DNA of 15,738 nt from a bacterium (GTDB taxonomy: Bacteria > Bacillota > Negativicutes > Acidaminococcales > Acidaminococcaceae): the NCBI GenBank assembly GCA_004562175.1, contig SFRS01000004.1:1-15738 (forward strand), in the 5' to 3' direction. The notes under the pieces were generated by a model, which saw only the letters and a program-made list of their open reading frames with translations, did no database searches and was not told the origin of the DNA. Numbering within the stretch: position 1 is the stretch's first letter; each line of letters begins with the position of its first letter. A program made the position numbers and the translations under genes. Shown piece by piece: positions 5,819 through 13,190 of the stretch.

Positions 5819-6748
5819 TTGAAAAAACAGCTTGCAACACTTTTGCTGACGTTTGTTTTCTGCTTCACCATGGTGGTGCCCGGCTTTGCTGCAGACGTGA
5901 ACATTCCTGTGGCCGATAAAATTGGTGCCATGGAAAAAATGCTCTATGGTACTGAGCAGAGCGGTTCCTTGATTCAACGTATGGATAGCCTTGAGGATGA
6001 TGTATATGGTGCTTTGACCACCGATTCCATTTTGAATCGCGTGGATAATATGTATGATTATTTGGAGGGAACTCCCGAAACAGGTGAAGCCTCCTTTGCT
6101 ACGAAATTGAATGTGGTAGAGTGGCGCATCAACGAAAGCATGTCCGGTGGTCCTGCCAAAAATCGCATCGAAGCCCAAGAGAAGCTGCTCCATGGCCAAG
6201 CTCAAAGCGGCGCGCTCTCCGGTCGTTTGGAAGAGCTTTTGAAGCTTGCCTCCTACACCGATGGCAAGGTGCCCGTACAGCAGGTTACCCTGCCCAAGGA
6301 TTCCGTTTTCAAGATCAGCTTTACCAGCGAAATGAGCACCAAGCAAAGCCGTCAGGGCGACAAGGTGAACTTCAAGGCTGCTGATAATCTGTATGTGAAC
6401 GACGTTTTAGTCCTGCCCAAGGGTGCAACCGGTGTGGGCGTGATTAAAAAGGTTGTGCAACCCGGCATTTTCGGTAAGGATGGTCGCATTGACATCACCT
6501 TCACCCATATTTTTGCTGTGGATGGCACCAAGGTGCCTCTGACCGTAGGCGAGCTGGCTCAGCAAAAGGCTGAAAGCATTGCCGGTGCAGCCGGTGCAGC
6601 CATCGGCGGCATGGTTATCCTTGGCCCCGTTGGCATCGTGGGCGGTGCTTTCGTCAAGGGCAATAGCGTTACTATTCCTGTTGGCTGCGAAACCTTCGTA
6701 CAAACCAGCGAGGATGTGTCCATGCAAGGCGTAGTATACCAAGAGTAA
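5819..6748 (+). CDS. Exported protein of unknown function with three helical repeats and a glycine-rich segment
   Basis: I do not recognise the family. The 309-residue protein starts with TTG, supported by TTGGAGG eight bases upstream. Residues 1-25 form a clear signal peptide (KK, hydrophobic core, cleavage after GFAA). Three related helical units follow at about 36-64, 74-104 and 117-146, each with a Glu/Asp-rich helix, a G-x4-G turn (YGTEQSG, EGTPETG, HGQAQSG) and a second helix. Residues 155-240 look beta-rich with LPKGATGVG and GRIDITF. Residues 256-281 are a glycine/alanine-rich hydrophobic stretch (GAAGAAIGG onward) that could be a membrane hairpin or glycine zipper. Export to the periplasm or outer membrane is likely. 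It is a single-gene unit with its own -10 box; its stop codon lies inside a palindromic repeat. Confidence 0.75.
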   Translation: MKKQLATLLLTFVFCFTMVVPGFAADVNIPVADKIGAMEKMLYGTEQSGSLIQRMDSLEDDVYGALTTDSILNRVDNMYDYLEGTPETGEASFATKLNVVEWRINESMSGGPAKNRIEAQEKLLHGQAQSGALSGRLEELLKLASYTDGKVPVQQVTLPKDSVFKISFTSEMSTKQSRQGDKVNFKAADNLYVNDVLVLPKGATGVGVIKKVVQPGIFGKDGRIDITFTHIFAVDGTKVPLTVGELAQQKAESIAGAAGAAIGGMVILGPVGIVGGAFVKGNSVTIPVGCETFVQTSEDVSMQGVVYQE

Positions 6749-6850
6749 TACGCCGTATAAGGCATCATCTACTTCGTCAAGGCTCCTAGGAGTATTAACG
6801 ATACGCCGTCGTCGCCTTTCCTCGTATCTAATGCCTTCTCCGCCGTATTA
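6746..6850. repeat. 105-bp palindromic dispersed repeat, copy A
   Basis: The ends TAATACGCCGTATAAGGC and GCCTTCTCCGCCGTATTA are inverted repeats; over 25 bases 19 match. The centre holds the perfect palindrome CTCCTAGGAG (6783-6792), so the whole element can fold on itself. Aligned with the reverse complement of copy B at 12028-12131 it is about 70 percent identical, with 29 of 33 bases shared from the central palindrome through ATACGCCGTCGTC. No open reading frame of note lies within it. The first three bases are the stop codon of the preceding gene. Confidence 0.8.
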
Positions 6851-6892
6851 CATACCTGTGTATAAGGCAAAATACAATAATTAAATTCCCCA

Positions 6893-6922
6893 AGCTCACT
6901 CGAAAAAAAGAGTGGGCTTTTT
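6893..6922 (+). terminator. Intrinsic terminator before the LPS operon
   Basis: AGCTCACTC (6893-6901) pairs with GAGTGGGCT (6910-6918), including one G-T pair, across an A-rich loop, then runs into Ts. It closes the exported-protein unit, downstream of repeat copy A. Confidence 0.85.
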
Positions 6923-6936
6923 CAATTTTTTTGTGC

Positions 6937-6942
6937 TATAAT
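6937..6942 (+). promoter_or_regulatory. -10 box of the LPS operon promoter
   Basis: A perfect TATAAT about 92 bases before the lptD-like start. The -35 region overlaps the preceding terminator and lacks a clear consensus. I see no other strong promoter before the downstream genes, so it may drive the whole operon. Confidence 0.5.
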
Positions 6943-7033
6943 GTTAGGTGGAGTAGTGTCTGATTTTTTCGCTTGCGTAAAGGCAACGATGGATAACAGC
7001 TTTGATACAGATTTTAGATGAAGGAGCGTTCCT

Positions 7034-8500
7034 ATGCAAAAAGCTTTGTTAGCAGCAGCACTTATGCTCAGCCTGTGTGTGCCGACATATGCTGCTCAAT
7101 ATACGAATCATGGCGACAATCGCTTTGACAGCCCTGATATTGTGGCCGAGCCCAACCATGCAGTGAAGGGTGCGGGCAAGGAGCAAAAGCCGGTGCTGCC
7201 CATTACCTTGACTGGTGAGCACGCTGTGTATGACAGCGTCAGCGGTGATTTCCATGCCAGCGGCAACGTGGTGGTGAAGCAGGGCAATCAAACCTTGCTG
7301 ACCAGCTACGTGGAGGGCAATATGAAAACCGGCGAGGTTTGGCTCAAGGAGGGCGGTTCCTTTGAGGAGCAGGGCACCATTTCCAAGGCTGAATGGGCCC
7401 ACTATAACTTTAACAGCAAAACCGGTGAGCTGAAGAAGATGTCCGGCAAAAACGGCAAGGACTTGTTTTATTCACCCCATGCGGAAATCACTCCGGAGAA
7501 GATTGTGATGGACGAGGGTGGCACTGTGACCCGCTGTGAGGCGGTGAAGCACCCCAAATGCTTGGAAATTCAAGCCAAAATCTTTGAAATTTATCCCGGC
7601 GAAAAAATGCTGGCTAGGGATGTAAAGGTTTTCGTGCGCGGCAAGCACATCTATTCCCGCGATTATTGGGAAAGCAACCTAGCCGAAAAGAATAAGGAGC
7701 GCATCCTGCCCCATATCGGCTTCAAGGATAGCGACAAGGGCGTCTATTTGAATATTTCCTATGAGCGTCCCTTCGGCGACAAGGACACCTTCTACGCCGA
7801 CTTGAATTATTACACCAAGGATGGCTACAAGCCCATGTTCGGCTGGGAGCATGACGAGCGCAACTATAAAATCACCTTGGTGGATGGCTGGGATGAGGAT
7901 GATGATGAATGGGTAAAGAAGCAGCGTGACTTCCGCATTGACTACAAGCCCCATTACTTCACCAAGCGCATTCCCGTGACCTACAGCGGTTACTATGAAA
8001 GAGGCCTGTGGCGCAATGAGGATACGGCGGCAGAAAGCTGGCACACGGAATATGGTGCCTTCCTGAACCATGACCGCATCTACATGTTCCGCAAGCAGAC
8101 CAGTCTGGACTTGACTGTTGGTAAAAAGTGGACCCGCGAAAGTGAAGAGGACAAGGGTACATCCTCCACCAATGTTTATTATGCAACCTTGAACCAAAGA
8201 CTGGCGCCCAAATGGAATACCTGGGTGGGCTACTATCGTGAAGACTTTACTACTGATTTGTTCACCTACGACCAACCGGATATGCCCATTGAGCTGCGCA
8301 ACGGTCTGCAATATCAATTTGATAAAAAGAATGCTTTTGCCATCATCAATCGTTATGACCTAGATTCCAATAATCAGTATGAGACCATTTATCGGTGGAC
8401 GCACAAGATGTGCTGCTGGCAATTCATTTTGGAATATACCAATGAGCATTACAAGAATGATCATTCTATCGAGCTGAAATACGAGTTTAACGTATTCTAA
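7034..8500 (+). CDS. lptD: Short LptD-type LPS-assembly outer-membrane protein
   Basis: LptD is the outer-membrane barrel that, with LptE, inserts LPS into the outer leaflet. This 488-residue protein has a signal peptide (1-20, ending TYAA), an LptA/OstA-like beta-jellyroll at about 58-165 (GEHAVYDSVSGDFHASGNVV), and a beta-rich C-terminal half (about 225-488) of alternating aromatic strands ending in Phe, as outer-membrane barrels do. The mature protein has exactly four cysteines: 168 and 176 in the N-terminal part and adjacent Cys460-Cys461 near the C-terminus. The adjacent CC pair recalls E. coli LptD, whose Cys724-Cys725 form disulfides with N-terminal cysteines. The barrel region of roughly 265 residues is about half the usual size. 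The start has AAGGAG seven bases upstream. It leads an ADP-heptose and core-LPS operon. A different small OstA-like porin is the alternative. Confidence 0.75.
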   Translation: MQKALLAAALMLSLCVPTYAAQYTNHGDNRFDSPDIVAEPNHAVKGAGKEQKPVLPITLTGEHAVYDSVSGDFHASGNVVVKQGNQTLLTSYVEGNMKTGEVWLKEGGSFEEQGTISKAEWAHYNFNSKTGELKKMSGKNGKDLFYSPHAEITPEKIVMDEGGTVTRCEAVKHPKCLEIQAKIFEIYPGEKMLARDVKVFVRGKHIYSRDYWESNLAEKNKERILPHIGFKDSDKGVYLNISYERPFGDKDTFYADLNYYTKDGYKPMFGWEHDERNYKITLVDGWDEDDDEWVKKQRDFRIDYKPHYFTKRIPVTYSGYYERGLWRNEDTAAESWHTEYGAFLNHDRIYMFRKQTSLDLTVGKKWTRESEEDKGTSSTNVYYATLNQRLAPKWNTWVGYYREDFTTDLFTYDQPDMPIELRNGLQYQFDKKNAFAIINRYDLDSNNQYETIYRWTHKMCCWQFILEYTNEHYKNDHSIELKYEFNVF

Positions 8501-8522
8501 GGCAGGAAAAATGAGGTAGATT

Positions 8523-9086
8523 ATGGAGAAGATTATTAAACAACGCTTTTTGGACCATCTTGAGGTGGCCCATGCGGTGATGAACAGCGAGATTATGGCC
8601 CAGATTGAGACCATTGCTGCCGCGATCAAAAAAGCACTGGCCGAGGGCCACAAGGTGCTCTTTTGTGGCAACGGCGGCAGCGCGGCGGACAGCCAGCATC
8701 TGGCAGCAGAATTTGTGGGCCGCTTCCAAAAGGAGCGCCGGGGTTTGCCGGCTATTGCCCTGACGGTGGACACCTCCATTTTGACCGCTGTGGGCAATGA
8801 TTATGGCTACGACAAGGTCTTTGTGCGCCAGGTGGAAGCCTTGGCCCAGGCTGGTGACGTTTTGGTGGGCATCTCCACCAGCGGCAACAGCCCCAACGTG
8901 GTGGAGGCCATCGAGCTGGCCAAAACCAAGGGCGTGTACTGCGTGGGCATGACCGCCGCAGGCGGTGGCAAAATGGCCACGCTGTGCGAAGAATGCATTG
9001 CCGTGCCGGCCAAGATCACGGCCCGCGCTCAGGAAATGCATATTTTGATAGGCCACATTCTGTGTGAGCTTGTGGATGGTGAATAA
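8523..9086 (+). CDS. gmhA: Sedoheptulose-7-phosphate isomerase GmhA
   Basis: Converts D-sedoheptulose 7-phosphate to D-glycero-D-manno-heptose 7-phosphate, the first step of ADP-heptose synthesis, in the cytoplasm. The 187-residue SIS-domain protein has the usual length. FCGNGGSAADSQHLAAEF at 47-64 is the family signature with His59 and the likely catalytic Glu63; STSGNSPNV at 118-126 is the phosphate-binding loop; QEMHILIGH at 170-178 supplies the C-terminal His178. It begins 22 bases after lptD, with GAGG upstream of the ATG, and its end overlaps the hldE start, so it is part of the same operon. Confidence 0.97.
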   Translation: MEKIIKQRFLDHLEVAHAVMNSEIMAQIETIAAAIKKALAEGHKVLFCGNGGSAADSQHLAAEFVGRFQKERRGLPAIALTVDTSILTAVGNDYGYDKVFVRQVEALAQAGDVLVGISTSGNSPNVVEAIELAKTKGVYCVGMTAAGGGKMATLCEECIAVPAKITARAQEMHILIGHILCELVDGE

Positions 9087-10563
9087 TTTGGGCTTAGCTG
9101 TAACGACTTTTTTAGCAGAGCAAATTAAAAATGTGCGCATTGCCGTTATCGGCGATGTGATGCTGGATAGATATTTCCATGGCGAGGTGAAGCGCATCTC
9201 CCCCGAAGCGCCCGTGCCGGTGACCAAAATCAACCGCATCAAGTCCGTGCTGGGCGGTGCGGCCAACGTGGCTGCCAACCTTGCTCACCTGGAATGCCAG
9301 GTATTCATGGGCGGCGTGACCGGTGCTGACGAAAACCGCGTGCTCTTAGAAGGCCTCATGGACGAGGCCGGCATTGACCACAGTGGCCTAGTCAAGAGCT
9401 CGCGGCGCAAAACCATCACCAAGCTGCGCGTTTTGGGCGGCAACCAGCAAATGCTGCGCCTTGATTTTGAAGAAACAGGGGATCTATATCCCGAGGAAAT
9501 TATAGAGCTGCGCCATTGGCTGGCCAAGCTTTTGGACCAGGGCTTGGACGGCATCATCGTCTCCGACTACGCCAAGGGCGTGTGCTCCGACGATTTTTGC
9601 CAATGGGTGATTAACGAGGGCCATGCCTACAATATCCCCGTGCTCATCGACCCCAAGGGTGCGGATTGGACCAAATATCGCGGCTGTGACTTCATCACTC
9701 CCAATCTGAAGGAAATGTGCGAGGCCGCAGGCTGCGTCCGCGACAACGAAGATGGCGCGGTAGTGGAAATGGCGCGCGCTGCCAAGGACAAATATGGCAT
9801 TAAGAATGTGGTAGTAACCCGCAGCGAACGTGGTATGAGCTTGGTCAATGACAGCGAGGTGCTGCACAGTCCGGCCACGGCCATCGAGGTTTTTGATGTG
9901 TCGGGCGCCGGGGACACCGTAGCAGCAACGCTGCTGGCCGGTGTGGCCGGCAGGCTGGAGCTGGCGGACGCCATCTACATGGCCAACAGAGCCGCAGGCA
10001 TCGTGGTAGCCAAGGTGGGCACCTATCCCGTCCATCGGGACGAGCTTTTGAAGGATTTGCTCACCGAGGAGCGCAAGCAGGGCCGTGGCTACAGAACACT
10101 GAGCTGGCAGGAAATTGCTTCGCTTGCAGCAACCTGGAAGGCCTGCGGTGAAAAAATCGTCTTCACCAATGGCTGCTTTGATATCCTCCATGTGGGCCAT
10201 GTGACCTATTTGGAAAAAGCCCGCAATCTGGGCAAGCATTTAATCGTGGGCCTCAATACGGACGCCTCCGTGCGCCGCTTGAAGGGCGAAACCCGTCCCC
10301 TGGTGCACGAGCTGGACCGGGCCAGAGTCTTGGCGGCCTTGGCCTGTGTGGACGCAGTGGTGCTCTTCGACCAGGACACCCCCACGGAATTAATCGAAAA
10401 AATTCGTCCTGACATTTTGGTCAAGGGTGGGGACTATCGCCCCGACCAGGTGGCAGGCCGTGAATATGCAGGTGAAGTACGCATTATCGAATTCGAGGAT
10501 GGCTACTCCACCACCGGAGTAGTGGAAAAAATTGCCAAAATGGTTAAGGAGGGCAAATTATGA
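9076..10563 (+). CDS. hldE: Bifunctional heptose 7-phosphate kinase / heptose 1-phosphate adenylyltransferase HldE
   Basis: Carries out two steps of ADP-heptose synthesis: phosphorylation at C1 by the N-terminal ribokinase-type domain, and ADP transfer by the C-terminal nucleotidyltransferase domain after GmhB removes the 7-phosphate. The kinase domain (about 15-325) has GDVMLDRY, RISPEAPVPV, GGAANVAAN and the anion-hole DVSGAGDT at 274-281 with Asp280 as likely base. The transferase domain (about 360-490) has NGCFDILHVGH with His372 and His375, and VKGGDY. Length is 495 residues against about 477 in E. coli. The ATG at 9076 is preferred; a GTG at 9064 would add four residues. It overlaps gmhA by 11 bases and hldD by 4, suggesting translational coupling. 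Confidence 0.96.
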   Translation: MVNNLGLAVTTFLAEQIKNVRIAVIGDVMLDRYFHGEVKRISPEAPVPVTKINRIKSVLGGAANVAANLAHLECQVFMGGVTGADENRVLLEGLMDEAGIDHSGLVKSSRRKTITKLRVLGGNQQMLRLDFEETGDLYPEEIIELRHWLAKLLDQGLDGIIVSDYAKGVCSDDFCQWVINEGHAYNIPVLIDPKGADWTKYRGCDFITPNLKEMCEAAGCVRDNEDGAVVEMARAAKDKYGIKNVVVTRSERGMSLVNDSEVLHSPATAIEVFDVSGAGDTVAATLLAGVAGRLELADAIYMANRAAGIVVAKVGTYPVHRDELLKDLLTEERKQGRGYRTLSWQEIASLAATWKACGEKIVFTNGCFDILHVGHVTYLEKARNLGKHLIVGLNTDASVRRLKGETRPLVHELDRARVLAALACVDAVVLFDQDTPTELIEKIRPDILVKGGDYRPDQVAGREYAGEVRIIEFEDGYSTTGVVEKIAKMVKEGKL

Positions 10564-11534
10564 TTATTGTAACTGGTGGCGCCGGCTTTATCGGCAGTAA
10601 TATTGTTAAAGGCCTTAACGACCGCGGTATTGATGATATTTTGGTGGTTGATAACCTGACCAATATGGTGAAATTCAAGAACATCCAAGGACTCAAGGTT
10701 CATGATTATATGGATAAATATGCCTTTATGGATGCTTTGAAGGCCGGCAAATTCAACCATGAAAAAATTGACGTTATTTTCCACGAGGGCGCTTGCTCCG
10801 ACACCATGGAATACAACGGCAAATACATGATGGAAAACAATTTTGAGTACACCAAAAATGTGCTTCACTTCTGCTTGGACAGAAAAATCCAAATGATGTA
10901 TGCCTCCTCCGCTTCCACCTATGGCAGTGGCGCCCATGGCTTTAGGGAAGAGCCTGCCTGCGAGGAAGCGCTGAACGTATACGCCTTCTCCAAGCTCTTC
11001 TTTGACAACTATCTGCGCCGTCTGCTGCCCACCGCCCAAAGCCAAGTGGTAGGCCTGCGCTATTTCAACGTGTATGGTCCCCAAGAAAACCACAAGGGCA
11101 AAATGGCTTCCATGATTTTCCAAATGTACAACCAATGGAAGGCCGAGCACAAGGTGCGTCTCTTTGGCGAATATGATGGTTATGGTCCCGGCGAGCAAAC
11201 CCGCGACTTTATCTACGTCAAGGACGTGGTGAAGGTCAACTTCTATTTCTGGGAGCATCCGGAAATCAGCGGCATTTTCAACTGCGGTACCGGTCATGCC
11301 CATCCCTTCAACACCTGCGCCAAGGCCGTGCTGAACCATTTTGGCAGCGGTGAGCTGGAATATGTGCCCTTCCCCGAAGTTTTGAAGGGTAAATACCAAA
11401 GCTTCACCGAGGCCGACGCTACCAACCTTTTGGCAGCAGGCTATGACGGTGGCTTCACTCCCATTGAAGAGGCAGCTGAGGAATATTGCCAGCTCTTGGA
11501 CAAGACCGGCGGTTATTATGTCTATGAAAGATAA
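10560..11534 (+). CDS. hldD: ADP-L-glycero-D-manno-heptose 6-epimerase HldD
   Basis: Epimerises ADP-D-glycero-D-manno-heptose at C6 to the L-glycero form, the donor for inner-core LPS. A 324-residue short-chain dehydrogenase/reductase with the Rossmann motif GGAGFIGSN at 6-14, the ASSASTYG segment at 115-122, and Tyr141-x3-Lys145 (YAFSK) as the catalytic pair. FNVYGP and the C-terminal YQSFTEAD also fit HldD. The start overlaps the hldE stop as ATGA and the end overlaps gmhB. Length and motifs are normal; nothing is missing. Confidence 0.97.
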   Translation: MIIVTGGAGFIGSNIVKGLNDRGIDDILVVDNLTNMVKFKNIQGLKVHDYMDKYAFMDALKAGKFNHEKIDVIFHEGACSDTMEYNGKYMMENNFEYTKNVLHFCLDRKIQMMYASSASTYGSGAHGFREEPACEEALNVYAFSKLFFDNYLRRLLPTAQSQVVGLRYFNVYGPQENHKGKMASMIFQMYNQWKAEHKVRLFGEYDGYGPGEQTRDFIYVKDVVKVNFYFWEHPEISGIFNCGTGHAHPFNTCAKAVLNHFGSGELEYVPFPEVLKGKYQSFTEADATNLLAAGYDGGFTPIEEAAEEYCQLLDKTGGYYVYER

Positions 11535-12030
11535 GGCCGTTTTTTTCGATCGTGATGGCGTCCTCAACGTGGACGTGGATTATTTATATAAAATCAGCGA
11601 TTTGCAGTGGATTCCGGGAGCCTTGGAGGCCGTGGCCTACTTGACGGCCTTGGGCTACAAGATTTTTGTGGTCACCAACCAAAGCGGTATTGCCCGCGGC
11701 TACTACACCGTGGCCCAAATGCAGGAGCTGCACGACTTCATGCAGCGGGAAATCGCAGCCAGCGGTGGCAAAATCGAAAAGATTTATTATTGCCCCCACC
11801 ACAAGGAGGGCAAGGTGGCCGAATTCGCCAAGGAGTGCGACTGTCGCAAGCCTAAGCCCGGCATGCTGCTAGAGGCCTTCGGGGAATACGACTTGGACAA
11901 GGAGCAGTGCTTCCTCATCGGCGATGGCAAGCGGGATGTGGAGGCGGCGGAGGCCGCCGGCATCAAGGGCTACCTCTTCAAGGGTGGAAATTTGTTAGAG
12001 TTTGTAAAAAATATTTTAGAACAAAAGTAA
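11518..12030 (+). CDS. gmhB: D-glycero-beta-D-manno-heptose 1,7-bisphosphate 7-phosphatase GmhB
   Basis: A HAD-family phosphatase that removes the 7-phosphate from heptose 1,7-bisphosphate, giving the 1-phosphate used by HldE. The 170-residue protein has FFDRDGVLNVD near the start with nucleophile Asp11 and Asp13, TNQSGIARG in the middle, YYCPHHKEG and CDCRKPKPGM as the zinc-binding Cys/His region of GmhB, and IGDGKRDVEAAEAAG as the last HAD motif. The start at 11518 overlaps hldD by 17 bases; ATG at 11524 is also possible, and a longer in-frame start at 11443 is deep within hldD and unlikely. With this gene the operon has a complete ADP-heptose pathway. Its TAA stop coincides with the edge of repeat copy B. 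Confidence 0.95.
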   Translation: MSMKDKAVFFDRDGVLNVDVDYLYKISDLQWIPGALEAVAYLTALGYKIFVVTNQSGIARGYYTVAQMQELHDFMQREIAASGGKIEKIYYCPHHKEGKVAEFAKECDCRKPKPGMLLEAFGEYDLDKEQCFLIGDGKRDVEAAEAAGIKGYLFKGGNLLEFVKNILEQK

Positions 12031-12131
12031 GGCACGTCAGAGGGTAGTAGATGCGAGCAGAGTTGACGACGGCGTATGAGTAATACTCCTAGGAGACTTT
12101 GTGAAGCAGATGCTGCCCTATGGCGTGCCTA
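12028..12131. repeat. 104-bp palindromic dispersed repeat, copy B
   Basis: The ends AGGCACG and CGTGCCT, with inner AGGG and ATCTGC/GTAGAT segments, form imperfect inverted repeats (about 18 of 25 match). The centre holds CTCCTAGGAG (12087-12096). Its reverse complement aligns with copy A along the full length with one small gap. It is transcribed within the LPS operon, starts at the gmhB stop codon, and its right end runs into the AGGAAG ribosome binding site of the next gene. It is the only long gap between the LPS genes after gmhA. Confidence 0.8.
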
Positions 12132-12143
12132 GGAAGTACGACT

Positions 12144-13190
12144 ATGGAATACACTAATATTTTGCTTATCAAAATGAGCTCTCTGGGCGACATATTGCAC
12201 ACCCTGCCCTTTGCGGCCGCGCTGCGTCAGCGCTTCCCCAGGGCCAAAATCACCTGGCTGGTGCACCCGCAGTTTGCGGGCTTTGTGCCAGACCCACCGG
12301 TGATTGATGAGGTGCTCTATTTCGACAAGGTAAAATTTAAAAAAATGGGCTTACTGGATAAGCTGAAATATTTTCGCGCAATGAAGGCCCTCCTGCACAG
12401 CAAGCACTTTGATTTAGTCATTGATATGCAGGGGCTGTTCAAGAGCGCGGTGCTGGCCGCCATCAGCGGCTGCAGCACGCGCATCGGCTATTGCGAAATG
12501 CGCGAGGGCAGTGGCCTTGTCAGCCGCGCCATCGGCGGGGCTCACAGCAAGGACCACGTCATCGAGCGCTATCTGGACGTGGCCCGTTATCTGGGAGCCA
12601 AGGTGGACTCCTTGGACGATGTGCACTTTCCCATGCCGGATTTGAGCAAGGAAAGCGCCAGCGTCCAGGCCAAGCTCCATGAGCTTGGCTGGAACGGTGG
12701 CGACTACGTGGTCATCGTGCCGGGGGCACGTTGGTGGACCAAGGAGTGGCCCGTGGAGCATTACGTGGCCTTGGCCAAAAAGCTGGTGGCCGCAGGCACC
12801 AGCGTGGTTTTGGCCGGGGGCCCCGACGACGCGCCCAAGGGCAGGGACATCGCTGCTGGCTGCGCAAGCGAGCTGGTGCTGGACATGACGGGCAAAACCT
12901 CCCTCAGGGAGCTGGCTGCCCTCATCAAGGACTGCAGCTTTTATATCAGCGCGGACACCGGTCCCCTGCACTTTGCAGCAGCCTTGAAAAAGCCCTTGGT
13001 GGCCATGTATGGTCCGACGAAGGCGGACAGAACCGGTCCCTACGGCAGCAAAAATTCCGAGGTCATTCTTTCCCCGGCACCTTGTGCAGGCTGTTTGAAG
13101 AAAAACTGCCCCAACTGGCATTGCATGCACGACATTACGCCGGACATGGTATACGAAATTTATCGAAAAAAGGTGAAGGCTCATGGCTAA
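12144..13190 (+). CDS. waaC: GT9 heptosyltransferase, WaaC-like (heptosyltransferase I)
   Basis: A glycosyltransferase family 9 (GT-B fold) enzyme, probably adding the first heptose from ADP-heptose to Kdo-lipid A at the inner face of the cytoplasmic membrane. The 348-residue protein starts ILLIKMSSLGDILHTLPF, closely matching WaaC with the catalytic-base position Asp16. The donor-binding half has SADTGPLHFAAALKKP (about 269-284) and YGPTKADRTGPYG. The C-terminus carries four cysteines in CAGCLKKNCPNWHC followed by M, a motif also found in the next gene. The ATG at 12144 has AGGAAG seven bases upstream; an earlier in-frame ATG at 12120 lies inside repeat copy B and is rejected. It overlaps the next gene by eight bases. 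Acceptor specificity cannot be read from sequence alone. Confidence 0.85.
   Translation: MEYTNILLIKMSSLGDILHTLPFAAALRQRFPRAKITWLVHPQFAGFVPDPPVIDEVLYFDKVKFKKMGLLDKLKYFRAMKALLHSKHFDLVIDMQGLFKSAVLAAISGCSTRIGYCEMREGSGLVSRAIGGAHSKDHVIERYLDVARYLGAKVDSLDDVHFPMPDLSKESASVQAKLHELGWNGGDYVVIVPGARWWTKEWPVEHYVALAKKLVAAGTSVVLAGGPDDAPKGRDIAAGCASELVLDMTGKTSLRELAALIKDCSFYISADTGPLHFAAALKKPLVAMYGPTKADRTGPYGSKNSEVILSPAPCAGCLKKNCPNWHCMHDITPDMVYEIYRKKVKAHG

Noticed and set aside
6746..6850. CRISPR array or phage attachment site
   Set aside because: No regularly spaced direct repeats, no cas genes, no integrase; copies are far apart and inverted.
10503..11567. 354-codon minus-strand frame opposite hldD
   Set aside because: Shadow of hldD and its flanks; the plus-strand genes have clear catalytic motifs.
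12120..12143. Earlier ATG for the WaaC-like protein
   Set aside because: It lies inside repeat copy B and lacks a ribosome binding site; the ATG at 12144 has one and gives the standard N-terminus.
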